A stretch of 64,000 nt of DNA from an uncultured Clostridia bacterium. GTDB taxonomy: Bacteria > Bacillota > Clostridia > Christensenellales > UBA1242. Of the stretch, positions 25,439 through 33,736 are shown in pieces. Within the stretch, counting starts at the first letter, position 1. Each line of letters begins with the position of its first letter. Below the pieces are notes generated by a model that saw nothing but the letters and a program-made list of their open reading frames with translations, did no database searches and was not told the origin of the DNA. The DNA lies in the NCBI GenBank assembly GCA_944383275.1, contig CALWOV010000004.1, forward strand, positions 23,091 to 87,090, in the 5' to 3' direction. A program made the position numbers and the translations under genes.

Positions 25439-26098
25439 TTAATGGTTTTCTGCTTTGGTCCAATCAATAATTTTAATTTTACCAATTAATGGCAATGGCT
25501 CTGCCTTTCCATCTGATGCATTACAAATGCCAAGAATGGTATATATAACACACACAGCAAATGAAACAATCAGCAATATTAACCCTAATGGTTGCCAAAC
25601 AAAAATTAAAGCAATAGAAATTATGTAAGCACTTATGGCAAAAATAAACAAAACTAGACCTTGATTGCAATGATACATTGCAAATTTTTCGTTTCTGTTC
25701 CAACAAAAAGGAATAAAAAACAGAATATAAGCAAGTGCCGCTGTAAGTTGGATTGTTGGCTTAGATGCATTTATGTAATCATATTTTAAATCAGCATTAA
25801 ATTGTGGGTCATCTGCCCTTTCATATTTAACTTTTGCAACAGTTTGGGTTTCTGTTTTTGGTGCGTTTTTTCTAGATTTTGCAATTGTTTTATTTGCCGT
25901 TGTTTTTCGTGTGGTTGTTTTTCGAGTAGTTGTTTTTGTTGCCGATTTTTTTGCAGTTGAAGATACAGTTTTTTTAGCTGCAGTTGTTTTTGCAACAACT
26001 TTTTTGTTGGTTGCAGAAGCGCTTGTTTTTTCAGATTGTGCTTTAGTTGAAGTTTTGGCTTTTACGCTGTTTTCGTCAACTTTCTTCCTTTCTGCCAT
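25439..26098 (-). CDS. Membrane protein with Lys/Thr/Ala-rich N-terminal tail
   Basis: A 219-aa protein in two parts. Residues 1-95 are a disordered basic stretch resembling histone H1 or AlgP tails (repeats such as KKSATKTTTRKTTTRKTT). Residues 110-205 hold three or four hydrophobic segments of DUF4870/Tic20-like type: LTAALAYILFFIPF, NQGLVLFIFAISAYII, and WQPLGLILLIVSFAVCVIYTILGICNA. The YHCNQGLVLF phrase with its conserved His and Gln supports that family. Function is unknown. The start follows AAGGGGG. Confidence 0.75.
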   Translation of the reverse strand: MAERKKVDENSVKAKTSTKAQSEKTSASATNKKVVAKTTAAKKTVSSTAKKSATKTTTRKTTTRKTTANKTIAKSRKNAPKTETQTVAKVKYERADDPQFNADLKYDYINASKPTIQLTAALAYILFFIPFCWNRNEKFAMYHCNQGLVLFIFAISAYIISIALIFVWQPLGLILLIVSFAVCVIYTILGICNASDGKAEPLPLIGKIKIIDWTKAENH

Positions 26099-26153
26099 AT
26101 TTCCCCCTTATTTTATTATAAAAATCACTTTAAAATAAGTTTATTATATCAAT

Positions 26154-26199
26154 AAAAAAAAAGCAAACATTTTAACTATGTTTTGATTAAAATGTTTGC
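26154..26199 (-). terminator. Terminator of the collagen-like gene
   Basis: A 13-bp perfect stem (GCAAACATTTTAA with TTAAAATGTTTGC, 11-nt loop) lies 16 bases after the stop, followed by a long T-run in the leftward transcript. Confidence 0.88.
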
Positions 26200-26215
26200 G
26201 CAAAATTATAAAAAT

Positions 26216-26770
26216 TTAATTTAATTTAACAATAGAAAGTGCAGTGTTAGAGAAGTTTGTTGATAAAGCACCTGTATTTCTTAATGAAACAGTTTGAGCA
26301 AAACCCAATACTACAACAGCTGTTCCAGAAAGATTAACTGTGCTTCCTGCAGTTGCTGTTTGTGTAGATGTTTGCCCTGCATAGCTTACACCATTTACAA
26401 ATAATGCAACCGAAGCACTTGTTCCACCAGCAGGAACAACTGCATCTGTATTATAAGAAATTATATAAGTTCCTGGTTGCAATGTTGCAGATGATGAACC
26501 TGCAATTTTAGAAATGTCTGTTCCATTTAAAACAACATTAGAAGCTAGTGGAATGTCTGCATTACTTGCAACTGCTTGTGATGCTACATTAACAAAATAA
26601 CCTTGACTTGAAGCAAATGCTGAACCTGTTGGACCTGTAGGGCCTGTTGGTCCTGTAAAACCAGTTGGACCACGAGGACCTGTTGGGCCTGTTGAGCCTT
26701 GAACAAAAATAGGTGCTTGCCTTATAACATTCCATCTGCAACAGTTGTTTCTATTACAACAATTACACAT
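26216..26770 (-). CDS. Collagen-like exosporium/surface protein
   Basis: A 184-aa protein with three parts: a Cys-rich N-terminus (C2, C4, C5, C10, C11), eight or nine Gly-X-Y triplets (residues 25-50, mostly GPT), and a beta-rich C-terminal domain rich in Ala, Ser and Thr (60-184) as in BclA-type trimeric jelly-roll domains. Proteins of this design form hair-like filaments on spores or cell surfaces. The Cys cluster may anchor it by disulphides. The start follows AAAGGAGG, and it has its own terminator. Family membership is clear; spore location is inferred. Confidence 0.82.
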   Translation of the reverse strand: MCNCCNRNNCCRWNVIRQAPIFVQGSTGPTGPRGPTGFTGPTGPTGPTGSAFASSQGYFVNVASQAVASNADIPLASNVVLNGTDISKIAGSSSATLQPGTYIISYNTDAVVPAGGTSASVALFVNGVSYAGQTSTQTATAGSTVNLSGTAVVVLGFAQTVSLRNTGALSTNFSNTALSIVKLN

Positions 26771-27243
26771 AAAAATTTTTCCTCCTTTGAAAAAGCAATA
26801 TTTTAAGTTAGGAATTTTAAATTAAAAACTATCAGTTTAATTTATACGCTAATAATTTACTAACTATTTATTTTGTATTTTTTATACAAGTTGTTAAAAA
26901 TTTAACTAAACATGATAATTAAACACAAAATACTAAATGAAAATATAAATAAAATTAGTATTAAATAACTTTAAACTGTTACTTATCTTAAATTCTGTCT
27001 TAATAGTTATAATCAATAAAAATTTATTTTTATAAACAAATAAATTTAAACGATAAACACAAAACCACATAAACTAAATTTAACATAAATTCTATAGTTT
27101 AAAATATATTTAGATAAATAAATTTACATTTTTTAAATTCCTAAAATCAAAATATTCCTTATAGCAGTTTATTCAACTTTTAAATTTTATGTGCTATGTT
27201 AAAATAAAAAAGACTCTGGATAGAGCCTTTTTCCAATATATAA
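26771..27243. other. AT-rich intergenic region (473 bp)
   Basis: This region lies between two leftward genes and contains the terminator of the 530-aa gene at its right end. The rest is A/T-rich sequence with no supported gene. The promoter of the collagen-like gene must lie here, but I cannot single out one. Confidence 0.45.
27207..27232 (-). terminator. Terminator of the 530-aa gene
   Basis: A short stem (GACTCT with AGAGCC, loop GGAT, one G-T pair) extended by A-T pairs lies 12 bases after the stop and is followed by a T-run leftward. Confidence 0.7.
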
Positions 27244-28836
27244 TTAAGCTTGCCGTTGAGTTTGGTTTGATGTAGAACTTGAACTTTCTTGAGCTCGCCC
27301 ATTCAAATAATCGCTCCAACCTTGTTGAGTTTCTTTTTTAGTTGCAGCTTCAGTTTTTTTAGCGACTTTTTCTTTTGCTTTTTTTAATGCTTCTGCACCT
27401 TTATTAATTTCATTTATCCAATCTTTCATTTGCAATTGTTGAGCATTTGTTAATTTATTATTTAAATTGTTTTTAGCATAATAATCCATCATACCTTGTT
27501 GAACATCTGCACGACCAAAAAGTTCAGCCAAGTTTCCCATCATTTCCCAATTATCTTTATTTTTCATTACATCTGAAATGCTGCTCTTTAACATTACATC
27601 ATTAACTAATATTTTATAAAAGTTATTTGTTTTATTAGTAATGTTTTTAGTATCAACAACTGCATTTCTACTTGATAAAATATATTTACGAACTTCATTC
27701 TTTTGTTCTTCGGTTAAATTATTATCTTTACTAATTTTATTGTATTCTTCAACTAAATTAAAGGTTTGTCCTTTATTTTCTAATTCTTTATAACCATTTA
27801 TAATATGTGTTGCTTTTAAATCTTCCGTTGCTTCTTGACCATAATTTCTTGTTTCTCCAGCTTTTGTTTGACCAATAGTTGGTATAATGCCATCTTTATT
27901 GTAGGTTTGTTGATTAATTTTACTTTGCAAATTATAAGAAGAAGTTTCATCAACATGTCCAGCAGCTTCTCTTGCTTCTTTTGTTACTTCAGAATCTGGC
28001 AATTTAAAATCTTTACGAATTTGGTCGGTATAATTCATTATAGAACTACCAATATTAGCAGCACCTTGATACATTTTTGTTACATCATAATTTTTTCTAC
28101 TGAAATAGTGATTAGTATATCTATCTAAAACGCCACCAACTCGTCCCCTTGCACTGTTAACTTTTCCAACAACGCCCTTACCAAAAATAGAATTTTCATC
28201 TGCAGGACCATTGTGTGCCAAATAAGCAAATTTCCCCTTGTTTGCTAAAAGATTTAATTTACCAGCTTTTCTCTCTAAATGTTTTAAATCTTTATCAAAA
28301 TTTTGCATTAATTTAGTATATTGCTTTTCATAGTTTTTGTATTGAGAACTGTTTGGGTCAAGTTGAGCCATAGCATTTTTTATATCTTCAAGCCTGTGTT
28401 TATATAAATCAGTTGTTTGGTCTATATTTTTCATTACTTTTTGCATTCTATATGAAAGAACTGTTGGGTCTGTTCCACGAAGACCAAATGCACCAACAAC
28501 AGTTCTCCATGTGGTAGCACCACCAATTGCACCACCAGCAACAGCACCAATAACTGCAGGAACAAGTGCGATACCACCTGTTGCAATTGCCGAAACTCCA
28601 ATTCCAAGTGCGGCAAGCGCAACAGGGGTTGCTATCCCCATTGCTGCCTTTCTTCTTAACTGAGCAGCAGCTTCTTTCCCGGCTTCATTTACCATTTCAT
28701 TTGGGCTAAGTTTAATACGTTCATCCATTGAAAGCCCACTTTGTTCTGCCATTCTTTTTAGCCATTCTTGATACCAAGCATCATAAGTCATACCACAATC
28801 TTTTGTCCATTCTAGAGGAAATTCTCTTTCAGCCAT
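27244..28836 (-). CDS. Helical protein with Gly/Ala membrane hairpin, 530 aa
   Basis: After a polar N-terminus with Trp-rich phrases (TKDCGMTYDAWYQEWLKRM), residues about 63-107 form an Ala/Gly-rich hydrophobic hairpin (ATPVALAALGIGVSAIATGG, ALVPAVIGAVAGGAIGGA). The remaining 420 residues are mainly charged helices and probable coiled coil, ending in a basic then Ser/Gln-rich tail. There is no signal peptide. The layout parallels the next gene upstream (29304-30617). I do not recognise a family; such hairpins occur in proteins that insert into or deform membranes. The start follows AAAGGAG. Confidence 0.7.
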   Translation of the reverse strand: MAEREFPLEWTKDCGMTYDAWYQEWLKRMAEQSGLSMDERIKLSPNEMVNEAGKEAAAQLRRKAAMGIATPVALAALGIGVSAIATGGIALVPAVIGAVAGGAIGGATTWRTVVGAFGLRGTDPTVLSYRMQKVMKNIDQTTDLYKHRLEDIKNAMAQLDPNSSQYKNYEKQYTKLMQNFDKDLKHLERKAGKLNLLANKGKFAYLAHNGPADENSIFGKGVVGKVNSARGRVGGVLDRYTNHYFSRKNYDVTKMYQGAANIGSSIMNYTDQIRKDFKLPDSEVTKEAREAAGHVDETSSYNLQSKINQQTYNKDGIIPTIGQTKAGETRNYGQEATEDLKATHIINGYKELENKGQTFNLVEEYNKISKDNNLTEEQKNEVRKYILSSRNAVVDTKNITNKTNNFYKILVNDVMLKSSISDVMKNKDNWEMMGNLAELFGRADVQQGMMDYYAKNNLNNKLTNAQQLQMKDWINEINKGAEALKKAKEKVAKKTEAATKKETQQGWSDYLNGRAQESSSSTSNQTQRQA

Positions 28837-29303
28837 ATATAAATTCTCCTTTAATTTTATCTATATATATTATACCACATTTTGCAATATAAATCAACAT
28901 TTTACCCTAAATAACGCCACTTTTAACAACAAAATATGACATATATTATTACCTTTATATTACAAAATACTTTATTTTTTTGCAAATATTTTAAGCATAT
29001 TTTTATTATTTTTTACAAATTTTTAAAAATTATTTTATATTTTTATTTAATGTTAGCATTTTATCTTTAAATTAATATTTTAAAAGGTTAAAAATTATCA
29101 ATTTGGAAATAGTAAATATTAGTAATATTTTTTTATAATTAAATGTTAATTTTATAATTTTAAAGTTTGTTTAAGTAAATGATAAAATTTAAAAAGAAAC
29201 ACTTACTTATTGCATTTATATTGAATTATTTGTTATATATTCTTATGCAAAAATTATTAAAATTTAAAAATAAAAAAGAGTATGAATTCATACTCTTTTA
29301 AAA
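28837..29303. other. AT-rich intergenic region (467 bp)
   Basis: This lies between the two helical-protein genes and contains only the terminator of the upstream one. There is no open frame with a ribosome binding site. The long spacer and terminator show that the two genes are separate transcription units. Confidence 0.45.
29274..29299 (-). terminator. Terminator of the 437-aa gene
   Basis: A perfect 26-base palindrome centred on GAATTC, with AAAAGAGTATG arms, lies directly after the stop and ends in a T-run on either strand. Confidence 0.8.
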
Positions 29304-30617
29304 TTACATTTGAGCTTCGGCCTCTCTTGTTGCAACAACATCGTCCATAAATGATTTATATGCTTTAACAGATTTTTTATCTCCGCGTCTTTCTTTGTTT
29401 TCAATATATGTATTGATTTGTTTTTCAAAAGTAGCAAAAGGTTTATCTTTTAAAGTCATAACTTGATCTAACATTGCTTGTCTTGCTTCATCAGAGAAGT
29501 TTCTTATATCTTCAACGGTATAGTTTAAAACTGTTAATTTAGATTGTTTTCCAAATTTTACAGATTCACAAATTGTGAACAATTCTTCTTTGGTTAAACC
29601 ATTTTGTTGTGCAAAAAGCCCAATTTCGTGTGCAAATTTAGGTCCTTCAAGTTTTTCTGCTTTGATTTTTTCTTTTAATCTTTCAATAATAACAGGACTA
29701 TAAGATTTGTTTTCAATTCTTGCAAGTTGGTCATCTATTGTTTCAATGTTTTCTTTGCGTTTTGCGTTATTCTTTTCAAGGCGTTCTAATGATGCTTTTG
29801 CCTTTTTAGCATTATCTTTTGCACGGTCTATAAGGAAATTATCAACTGATTTATTTCTTTCAAGACCTGCTTCTTCACGCAATTTTCTTGAAAATAATAA
29901 TTGACCATATACAAAATCATCACGGAATGCACGAAGTTGACGGTCTTTAACTTCTCTTGCATCGTCATACCAGTGGAAACCAAGCCAATTACCAAATCTT
30001 GCAAAAGCATTTGGTTCTTTTTGGAATTTTCTATCTAAATTCTTAATATCTTGTTGCGTTTTCTTGTATTGTGCAAGTGCTTTAGTTTCATAAACATGAA
30101 GTTCTCTGTTAATTCTTTTTTCAAGTGATCTTGCTTTATCAACGCGTTCTGGGTGATTTTTTCTTACATCTTTTAAAGTTTCAATATAACGGTCAATTTT
30201 TCTGATTCTTCTTGCTTCGCTCCATAAATATCTAAGCCTTTTACCATCTAAAGCACGGTTATATGTAAGTTCATTACGCTTTGCCCTTCCAAATCTTGTA
30301 ACTCCAACGCCACCAACACCAGCAGCAGTTAAAGCACCACCCAAAACCATAACAGGTAAAACACCAGATGCTAAACCAACAACACCTGCAACTACTGCAG
30401 CAGCAGAAACGCCGTATCTTGCACCTTGTTTTAAATAGTATTTATAAATTTTCTTTGCTTCTGAATGAATGTGTTCTTTAATTTCTGCATTCTTTTTTGA
30501 TGAAACATCATAAGTTTCTTCTGCAATTCTATCATACTTATTAAAGTAAATATCCATTGGGTCGAAATCGCTTTCTTGATAGTTATTGCCTTCATATTTA
30601 ACTTGTTTTTTAGCCAT
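29304..30617 (-). CDS. Helical protein with Gly/Ala membrane hairpin, 437 aa
   Basis: I start at ATG 30617 (MAKKQVKYEG), preceded by AAGGAG; the frame extends upstream without a ribosome binding site. Residues about 64-105 form a hydrophobic hairpin rich in Val, Gly and Ala (AAAVVAGVVGLASGVLPVMVLGGALTAAGVGG). What follows is strongly charged helix with Arg/Lys-rich segments (WSEARRIRKIDRYIETLKDVRK) and coiled coil (KASLERLEKNNAKRKENIE). It matches the 530-aa neighbour in architecture but not obviously in sequence. Function is unknown. Confidence 0.72.
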   Translation of the reverse strand: MAKKQVKYEGNNYQESDFDPMDIYFNKYDRIAEETYDVSSKKNAEIKEHIHSEAKKIYKYYLKQGARYGVSAAAVVAGVVGLASGVLPVMVLGGALTAAGVGGVGVTRFGRAKRNELTYNRALDGKRLRYLWSEARRIRKIDRYIETLKDVRKNHPERVDKARSLEKRINRELHVYETKALAQYKKTQQDIKNLDRKFQKEPNAFARFGNWLGFHWYDDAREVKDRQLRAFRDDFVYGQLLFSRKLREEAGLERNKSVDNFLIDRAKDNAKKAKASLERLEKNNAKRKENIETIDDQLARIENKSYSPVIIERLKEKIKAEKLEGPKFAHEIGLFAQQNGLTKEELFTICESVKFGKQSKLTVLNYTVEDIRNFSDEARQAMLDQVMTLKDKPFATFEKQINTYIENKERRGDKKSVKAYKSFMDDVVATREAEAQM

Positions 30618-30907
30618 AAAATTCTCCTTTAAATAGCAGCGATATTCTCGCCTTTTTTCTGATTTTATTATACAACAAAAGTGCAATTTTGTCAATACCC
30701 TTTTTTTCAAAAAAACCCATTTTTATGCAGATTTTAACCATTTTTATTGCATAAAATTAAAGTTGATTTTAAAATAACTTGCAAATATCATTTTTTTATG
30801 TTAGACTAATAAAATATTGAACAATATAGCTATTGTTTGGTTAAAAGTTACTTTGTTTTCTACATTTTTTAAATTAAACAAAAGTTGTTTCTAATTAAGT
30901 AATAAAT

Positions 30908-30983
30908 GCTGATGTAGCACAGTCGGTAGTGCAATTGATTCGTAATCAATAGGTCGTGGGTTCAAGTCCCACCATCAGCTCCA
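30908..30983 (+). tRNA. tRNA-Thr(CGT)
   Basis: A 76-nt tRNA with encoded CCA. The acceptor GCTGATG pairs with CATCAGC, loop TTCGTAA gives CGT, and the T-arm is GTGGG-TTCAAGT-CCCAC. It lies 36 bases upstream of the broken phosphotransferase gene, with no terminator between them. Confidence 0.95.
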
Positions 30984-31019
30984 ACTTTATTTTATATATA
31001 TAAGGGAATATATAGAAAA

Positions 31020-31838
31020 ATGAAACTTATAGGAACGGGAAGAGAAAGCAAAGCGTTTTTAATTGATAATGAAAGCGTAATATTAATTGGACAAAATAAA
31101 ACTGCTTTTAGTAATTATAAAAATCAAAAAATCACACTTGATATACTACAAGATAAAATTGATTTTATAAAAATTCCACAGAATGCCACTTCAATTTCAC
31201 CTTGTGAAAAGTATCCATATGGAGCTTTAGATATATCTTATGTAGAAGGACTTACACCTGAATTAAATATTTTAAATACACAAGAAAAATTAAAGCTTGG
31301 AAAGCAAATTGCTTAATTTATATATAAGTTCCAAATTATTGGAGAACAATTAAATAAATATGAAAAAAAATTAATTAATTCTATTGAATTGAAAACAGAT
31401 GCAAAAGCAGTAAACTTTTGTTTAAAACTTGTAAAAAAATATTTAACAGAAGAACAATTTAAAAAGCTTTGTCACATTGCTAAAATTTATAAATCAAAAT
31501 ATAAAAAAAGTAAAAAAATATTACACCATGATGATTTAAACTTATCTAATTTAAAAATAGATGATAATAAAAATTTAATAGGAATTATAGATTTTGAATG
31601 CGTTGGTTTTTATATACCTGAATATAAAATTAAAAATCAATGGCACGATGAAATTATTTATAAATCTGTTCTCGAAGAGTATTATAAATTAAGTGGATAT
31701 TTAATTAATGATAGAAAATTCTCTGAAGTATGTGAAATTATAACTATGATTTTACACTTAAATCGCTTTTACAGTTTGGGGAAAGAACAAATAGAATTAA
31801 GAGTCAACATCATTCAAGATTTAATTGACAAATTTTAA
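31020..31838 (+). pseudogene. Aminoglycoside/choline-type phosphotransferase with one in-frame stop
   Basis: A single reading frame of 272 sense positions is interrupted only by TAA at 31314-31316, after LGKQIA. Downstream the same frame continues at once as FIYKFQIIGEQLNKYEKKL. The C-terminal part holds the kinase catalytic loop HHDDLNLSN and the metal motif IIDFECVGF of the APH/ChoK fold. The N-terminal part has the ATP-binding beta sheet (LIGTGRESKAFLID, then SYVEG). Codon 99 was probably Glu (GAA to TAA). It may be a recent pseudogene, a read-through gene or a sequence error. Start is at ATG 31020. Confidence 0.8.
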
Positions 31839-31862
31839 AACCTAATTTATTAGGTTTTTTAT
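31837..31862. terminator. Bidirectional terminator
   Basis: A 10-bp stem (AAAACCTAAT with ATTAGGTTTT) overlaps the last base pairs of the phosphotransferase stop and is followed by TTATTTT. It also sits just after the converging TetR gene. Confidence 0.82.
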
Positions 31863-31863
31863 T

Positions 31864-32415
31864 TTACTTTATTTCGCTTCGTAATTTTAAGATTTTAAAA
31901 TAAATTTTTGTTAATTGTTCTGGCGTTTCTTTCATTCCATTTCTTATCCAACACATTTCAAGATTAAAAAGTTCGCCAATAAACATTTGACTTGAATATT
32001 CGTGTATCCTTGATTTAGTTCTGTCTTGATTTAATGTATAATAAGCCCTGCAATAGCAATTATACAATAAATTATCTAACTTTTTATCTAAAAACAATTC
32101 AATAATATCTACATATTTTACAAAATTTTCTAATGAGGTTGATATTATATTTTTAATAGCAAAATTAAGATTTCGTTTAGATTTAATATCTTCGACTGTT
32201 TCAACAAATATATCTAATATATATTCTTCAACAACATTTTCCTTGCTTGAAAAATTTCTATAAAAGCCCATTCGACTAACCCCAGCACGCTTAATTATAT
32301 CACTTACACTTATATCTTCAAACTCATTATTTTTTAAAAGTTGAAAAAGTGCTTTTGTTATGCAGTCTCTTACAAACAAATTTGTTTTATTTTTCCTTGT
32401 TTTTATCTGATACAT
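31864..32415 (-). CDS. TetR-family regulator
   Basis: A 183-aa regulator with the TetR N-terminal domain at about residues 12-62: VRDCITKALFQLLKN, DISVSDIIKRAGVSRMGFYRNFSSKE. The recognition helix region VSRMGFYRNF is typical. The C-terminal ligand/dimer domain is helical. It is transcribed divergently from the DegV gene at 32552, whose promoter has a palindrome at the start site, so control of degV and of itself is likely. A fatty acid or acyl ligand would fit but is inferred. The start follows AAAAGGGT. Confidence 0.88.
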   Translation of the reverse strand: MYQIKTRKNKTNLFVRDCITKALFQLLKNNEFEDISVSDIIKRAGVSRMGFYRNFSSKENVVEEYILDIFVETVEDIKSKRNLNFAIKNIISTSLENFVKYVDIIELFLDKKLDNLLYNCYCRAYYTLNQDRTKSRIHEYSSQMFIGELFNLEMCWIRNGMKETPEQLTKIYFKILKLRSEIK

Positions 32416-32459
32416 TTATTACCCTTTTATCACAGTTTTGCATTTTAAATTTATTTTTG

Positions 32460-32511
32460 TTGTTTTTTACACATATAGATGCTATAATCAAAAAACTGTT
32501 ACAAGTGTAAC
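32460..32511 (+). promoter_or_regulatory. degV promoter with overlapping palindromic operator
   Basis: TTGTTT (32460-32465), a 17-bp spacer and TATAAT (32483-32488) form a promoter for the DegV gene. A perfect inverted repeat GTTACA-AG-TGTAAC (32498-32511) starts ten bases after the -10 box, covering the likely transcription start. That position suits repression by the divergent TetR protein. Confidence 0.7.
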
Positions 32512-32551
32512 ACTTATTTTTAAAAAATGCAATTAAATAAAGGAATTTATT

Positions 32552-33382
32552 ATGATAAAATTAATAGTAGATAGCACTTCAGAAATTGATGTTGAAGAAG
32601 CAAAAAAATTAGATATAGATTTAATACCAATGAAAGTTATGATTGATGACAACGAATATATTGCTGGCATTAACCTTGATAATCTTCAATTTTACGAACT
32701 TCTTAAAAAATGTAAAAATCTTCCAACCACAACACAAATTAATCAAACTAAATATATTGAGCACATAACAAAATATTTAGATGAAGGTTTTGAAGTTTTT
32801 GTTATGTGTCTTTCAAGTGGGCTTTCTGGCTCTTTTAACAGTTTAAGATTAGCAAAAGAAGAAATTAATAGTGATAAATTAGAAATTTATGACACTAAAA
32901 GCGCAACATTTGGCTATAAAGCTCTTGTTTACGAAGCACTTAAACTTATTAAAAAAGGGGTTTCATTACAAGAATTAAAAAACGAAATGGAAACTTTAAA
33001 ATCTAAACTTAAGCTTATTGCCATAATTGATAATGTTAAATATTTAATTAAAGGTGGAAGATTATCTTTGGTTGCCGGAATTGCGGCAACTGCACTTAAT
33101 ATTAAACCAATAGTCGAAATTAAAGATGGTAAAGTTGCAGTATTAACGAAAGCAATCGGCTTTAATTCGGGTTTAAAAAACTTGTGCAATTTAATTAAAA
33201 ATATAGATTCTGAAAAAACTATATTTTTTGGTCATTCAAACGATGAAGAAAAACTAAATAAAATGTCTGAAATTTTAAAATCTAAATTAAACATAACTAC
33301 CGAAAATATATCTGATATTGGATCAGTTATTGGCACGCACGCTGGACCTGGTTGCGTAGGGCTTTCCTATTTTGAAAAATAA
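32552..33382 (+). CDS. DegV family fatty-acid-binding protein, second copy
   Basis: A 276-aa DegV/FakB protein, diverged from the copy at 11745. Family features are DSTSEIDVEEAKK near the start, IPMKVMIDD, PTTTQINQTKY, CLSSGLSGSFNSLRLA and the GGRLSLVAGIAATALNIKPI segment. Members bind a fatty acid and pass it to a kinase for phospholipid synthesis. The linked TetR regulator and operator distinguish this copy from the first. The start follows AAAGGAA. Confidence 0.9.
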   Translation: MIKLIVDSTSEIDVEEAKKLDIDLIPMKVMIDDNEYIAGINLDNLQFYELLKKCKNLPTTTQINQTKYIEHITKYLDEGFEVFVMCLSSGLSGSFNSLRLAKEEINSDKLEIYDTKSATFGYKALVYEALKLIKKGVSLQELKNEMETLKSKLKLIAIIDNVKYLIKGGRLSLVAGIAATALNIKPIVEIKDGKVAVLTKAIGFNSGLKNLCNLIKNIDSEKTIFFGHSNDEEKLNKMSEILKSKLNITTENISDIGSVIGTHAGPGCVGLSYFEK

Positions 33383-33736
33383 ATAATTAACAAATAATAT
33401 TTATTAATTCAAGTTTATAGTTATAAAATATAAATTTTAAACTAAATTGTTAAAATAAAAACATAAAAAATGTTAATATTAATAATTTTTGCAACTAATA
33501 AAAAGAATAGTAAAACACTATTCTTTATTATTTTGCAAGTTTCAAATAATAAAGTAATTTAACTTTTTTAAATTAAGAATATTAATTTCATTAAAAATGA
33601 AAATTAAATTATTGTTTTTACTATATAATATTAAACATAAATAGAAAAGTGTAGAATATAAAAATATAAAAAATATTTGACGATTTGCTTTAATAAGTTA
33701 TATAATATATTTAATAATAATTAAAAGGAGTAAAAT
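33383..33736. other. AT-rich intergenic region (354 bp)
   Basis: Holds a hairpin (33502-33526: AAAGAATAG with CTATTCTTT) with a weak T-run, probably the degV terminator, then AT-rich sequence. A TTGACG at 33677 with TATAAT near 33701 (18-bp spacer) is a plausible promoter for the RsgI-like gene at 33737. Confidence 0.5.
33502..33530 (+). terminator. Probable terminator of second degV
   Basis: A 9-bp stem (AAAGAATAG with CTATTCTTT, 7-nt loop) lies about 120 bases past the stop. The following sequence, ATTATTTTG, is only moderately T-rich. Confidence 0.55.
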
